Positions 60,611 to 64,000 of a DNA stretch of 64,000 nucleotides are shown here, one piece after another. A program made the position numbers and the translations under genes. This DNA is from Daphnia pulex. Lineage: Eukaryota > Arthropoda > Branchiopoda > Diplostraca > Daphniidae. Location: contig NC_060021.1 of NCBI RefSeq assembly GCF_021134715.1, positions 248,001-312,000 on the forward strand, written 5' to 3'. The first letter of the stretch is position 1. Each line of letters opens with the position of its first letter. The notes beneath the pieces were generated by a model. It saw only the letters and a list, made by a program, of their open reading frames with translations, was not told the origin of the DNA and ran no database searches.

Positions 60611-63600
60611 CGGAACAGATTGTTGACGCGGCAGCTATTGGAAATTCACTTTTTGTTAGGCATTTCATAATTTAGAATTGCCAAATCTTGTTATTTTGAT
60701 TGAATTCCATCTTTTTTTATATTTCGAAAAATGTTCAAAAAGAAATTTCGGTTTAATTCTATTATCTTTTTTTTACGTTGATTTGAATGTAGATGATGGG
60801 CCAAGACTTGGGTTAGATTGTAGAGGTTGCGAAATCAAGGTTGCGAAATATTATTTCAAAAATGGTTCATAGATGGCTGCTCGAAAAATATCAACTTTCA
60901 TGAAAATTAATTAATTAAAAATTAAGCCTCTTACCTCATAGTTCGATAAACTATGTTATTCCCCGTATGAAGCTTAATTTTCAATAATCTTTATAACCAA
61001 ATCTCTGCAAATAGAAATTGTGAGTTCATGTTTGGATGTCAGAACTAGAAAAATTGTGAATTAAGATGGAGCAAAGGCAAACTACTCATCAATTGTGTCT
61101 CCTTTTAATTAATTAATTGGCTCACTAAATTTCCTCCTGCAGGCCTACCACAAACAACAAAGTGCTGCTGTTGAATTCAATGCAAGAGGGCTGACTTGAA
61201 ATGCTGTGCAACTGTCGTCAACAGCTTTTTCGACTCTTTGTGGCAACCCAACTTGGGTAAGCCAAAATGTTGGAATCATTTTGTTTTTAGTATCTCCAAA
61301 GATTTTGTATCTGCTAGCGAATTTCATTAAACCTTTTAAAATATCTTAAAATGTAAGCTAATTGTTTGCTTATATAATGACAATAGTTTAGTTGGGAATC
61401 AGGGATGAAATTAGCAGCTCTATTTCGATGGCCATTTTGGCATCGACTCGAGCCTTCATTCTTCTCGGGACTCCCTGAACAAATTGACATCGCAAATCAG
61501 CATCGCAAATTGCCAAGTCGGCCGCCGGAGAAAATCATATCGCCACAAATCTGGATTATTTTCTCGGAAACCTTTGACGATCATGAAGTTCGCGGACACA
61601 ACTGGGCTCAACATTTACCTCGCGTCCAAGGGCGGAAAAAATACCAAAGCAAGTCCCGGCCTTTACTAGTTCAGTCCAGCGGCCATTCTGGACAGCTCCA
61701 GCATCACCCAGTGGTACAGCGGAGTCAACAGCCAGCACTATTTCGGCTTCCGCGTTCAAATGTACGAGACGATCTAGCAAGCTGTCTAAATCTATCTAAT
61801 CTAAACCCATCTGACGCAGGTAACAGGTTAAGAAGGTCTGAACATATACCAGGTCCAGTCGATCCCGTTTGACCGTGTCATTCTGACCAGATCAAGCGAC
61901 GGAGAAAAGGACGAACGTTACCACATTATATACATACGTAATTATACAAAACGTTTCCATTACTATATATTGGGCCGGTCTTAAAGTAATAATCTCTGCA
62001 CGGGTTTCGTGCAAATTTTATTTGTATTTTTATCTTGAATGTGGTAGGGGGGCTCAGTGTAACTTGTTGAGATGACAATCAATAATTAGATACGTAAATA
62101 ATCCCATTCATTTTTGATTTGTTTGTTTAATCAGGATCAGGAGAGCTGGAAAGGGGTCGATTGTTTTTTCTATCGATATCTTATTTAGAAAATGAAAGTG
62201 TCGTCTGCTTTCAATTTGTTGAAAGTTTCAGTGATTCATTTTTTAAGTTTTGGAGAAAAGTCAGAAGACTTAAGAGAGATGAAGTATGATTTCAAAGCAA
62301 TTGAAACGATATGTGGCTGCACGAAAAATAGCAGTTCACATCAAATTTAAAAAAAATGTGTTCGTCGAGTAAACTTTGTGTCGTGGCTCTTTAATAGAAT
62401 CGCCTAAATCACACTCCATGCTTTTTAGCGGGTAAATAAGATAAAGTTTACATAAAAGAATGTTCATGGGAGCTTAAGTAAAACAGTTAAGCCTGTTACA
62501 AAGTTGAGAAATGTATTTCCTGTGACTAGCCTTTAACTGCATTTAACTAGCATTCGTGATGTAAGCCTTCTGTCAATGCATGGCAGTTTGTTCACACTGT
62601 CTAACCTTTTTCTTTGTGCAGATTTGAGTACTGAACCATGCACAGCCATCGTGACAACAAGATATTCCAGTTTTGCTTCTGCTGGATCTGTCATCTCAGC
62701 AACAACCTCAGCATCATCATTTGGGTAAATAATTTTCAATACTTTTATTCCTGTGACTTGCCAGTTAATGTTTCATTTTCAACTTTGCCTTACTTGTTGT
62801 CCAAATATTTTTCGTGACTAAATTTTTATTTATTTAGATAAACAGCATCCCTGTTGATTGGAGATTCTAACCATGGCCGAGCTACGTATCTCTTCCTTCG
62901 TCTCCCTTTCTTAAAATGTCCTCATGTACACTTCATGTGAATGTGGGTGTATTCACGAGGACTCCCTTTTCTCCCTATCCCGCCTGGTGGACTCAACTTT
63001 TCAGCGGATGGATGGATCACTTGTGGAAGGATACCTGGCTGAATTTCCAAAGTTCAAAAGTAGGAAAAACATTTATCTCTATTCCTCTTTCTGGCTTGAG
63101 GCTTGAGTGGGCGTTGATTATGAATCGTAACCGAGTACGATTATTTCTGATCTATATGCGGTTATTGACTGGAACTGTTATCTCTTGCCGTTTTCGTCGA
63201 CTTGTTCTGGGTTCATTAAATAGCTCATAGTACGACAACAGATCAGGCTTGTTTTTTCCAAAATATTTCAAACTTGAATTCAATCAAAGTTCAACTAGGA
63301 GATTTTATTGAGCGAGAGGGGGACCTGCCGCCACACTGCGTTCAACTCCTTGTTTACAGATGCTGGTCGGTCATTGTCGGTTTACCGGTTTTGATTGCAG
63401 TTACTTTTTTTCGGTTCATCTTTCCGGGAAAGGAGAATAGAACAAATGAACATTGTACTGCGCACACGTTGATTGTTTGCGCTGCAATCGATCGGTCGTT
63501 AGTTTTTTCGTTTGAACAGGAAAGAGATGAGACACAAATATCTACAGCACAATTTGGGACCATCGTGATGGGACTTTTGGTGCCATTATGGTACGGTACG

Positions 63601-64000
63601 GATCATCCACACTAGACTTTTTCTTTCTTTTTTTTCCCGTTTTTTTCGGGAAAGAATAAAAGGGTACCGTGAATTTTTGATTCTTTTTTTTTTTCTCTGT
63701 GTGTGTGTGTGTACTGAAATACCGGTTTTTTATTTTGGCGGCGTGTTGCTTTTGTGGCGTCCTGTTTTTCCCTGCGTTTCTTTCATTTCTCTCCTCCATT
63801 CTCGCTGTTCCATCAAAGGATGTGATGATGATGACTTGTCGACTGATGAATGATGATCGAGTGGCTAAGCATTACAGGGTCACGAGCTCATCGGTTGGGC
63901 TTCTGGAACTTGCTGGCCGACATTTAAAAAAAATGAGAAATAACAGCTGTTTTCTTATTTTTATTTTTTACCCCTCTGGCGGTGTATATACCAATATGCA
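60611..64000. other. Remainder of duplicated unit B, no supported gene
   Basis: Same content as 49521-52907: mostly non-coding, with a possible decayed exon at about 61520-61790 in which indels relative to unit A shift the frame, then the 1.3-kb repeat at 61970-63390. Confidence 0.5.
61970..63390 (+). repeat. 1.3-kb repeat, copy in unit B
   Basis: Nearly identical to 50870-52290 and homologous to the older copy at 24650-25890. Confidence 0.7.

Larger units (their letters stand above)
59610..64000 (+). repeat. Segmental tandem duplication, copy B (runs off the window)
   Basis: Direct repeat of 48530-52907, beginning at TAAGATCGTTCAGG and still matching at the right edge, so the true right end is outside. 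The offset grows from 11080 to 11093 through small insertions. Confidence 0.95.

Noticed and set aside
1-64000. tRNA genes and CRISPR arrays
   Set aside because: I looked for tRNA A/B box pairs and for regularly spaced short repeats with unique spacers and found none. The tandem arrays present have no unique spacers.

Overview
The window looks like nuclear DNA of a branchiopod crustacean, most likely Daphnia or a close relative. The basis is compact animal genes split by many short introns (often 55-80 bp), clear single-copy animal orthologues, and decayed copies of a Tyr/Thr/Pro-rich YYTEAPKYY-type repeat protein that I associate with Daphnia. The species call is inference. The gene names rest on domain and motif recognition.

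Left third (1-24000), a gene-dense housekeeping block: the 3' part of GNL1 (+), NUP153 (-, 7 coding exons), Staufen (-, 12 coding exons, five dsRNA-binding domains), ALKBH6 (+), RNASEH2C (-, tail-to-tail with ALKBH6) and EXT2 (+, head-to-head with RNASEH2C). Between Staufen and ALKBH6 sits a 6.8-kb Mutator-like (MULE) DNA transposon, 11035-17853. It has 103-bp terminal inverted repeats differing at only two sites. It carries a 12-exon gene that stays open from start to stop and would give a 1136-aa protein: zinc-binding N-terminus, MULE transposase, SWIM finger, AT-hook, ULP1/C48 cysteine protease and PHD finger.

Middle (24000-48500): about 10 kb with no convincing gene except a diverged copy of a repeat that recurs at 51 and 62 kb. 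Then come a spondin-2/mindin-like secreted protein (34006-37414), a possible small secreted protein, and long non-coding sequence with local duplications. At 42.1-45.2 kb lies a graveyard of YYT-repeat pseudogenes with an AIFM1-like pseudogene fragment inside it. A fold-back MITE follows (46348-46735), then a 0.4-kb-arm inverted repeat (47555-48510).

Right quarter (48530-64000): a tandem duplication with a period near 11.08 kb. Each unit carries a one-C2-domain intronless gene (48864-49418 and 59944-60507, both -). Between them is an intronless gene of 1639 codons (54114-59033, -) for a protein with an N-terminal membrane anchor, a coiled coil and four C2 domains separated by repeated acidic linkers. 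I do not recognise this protein family. Together with the MULE it is the most unusual content of the window.

The housekeeping genes serve separate processes (nuclear pore, mRNA localisation, nucleic-acid repair, heparan sulfate synthesis), so their clustering looks like ordinary genome compactness. Four of about 48 inferred introns use GC-AG splice sites.
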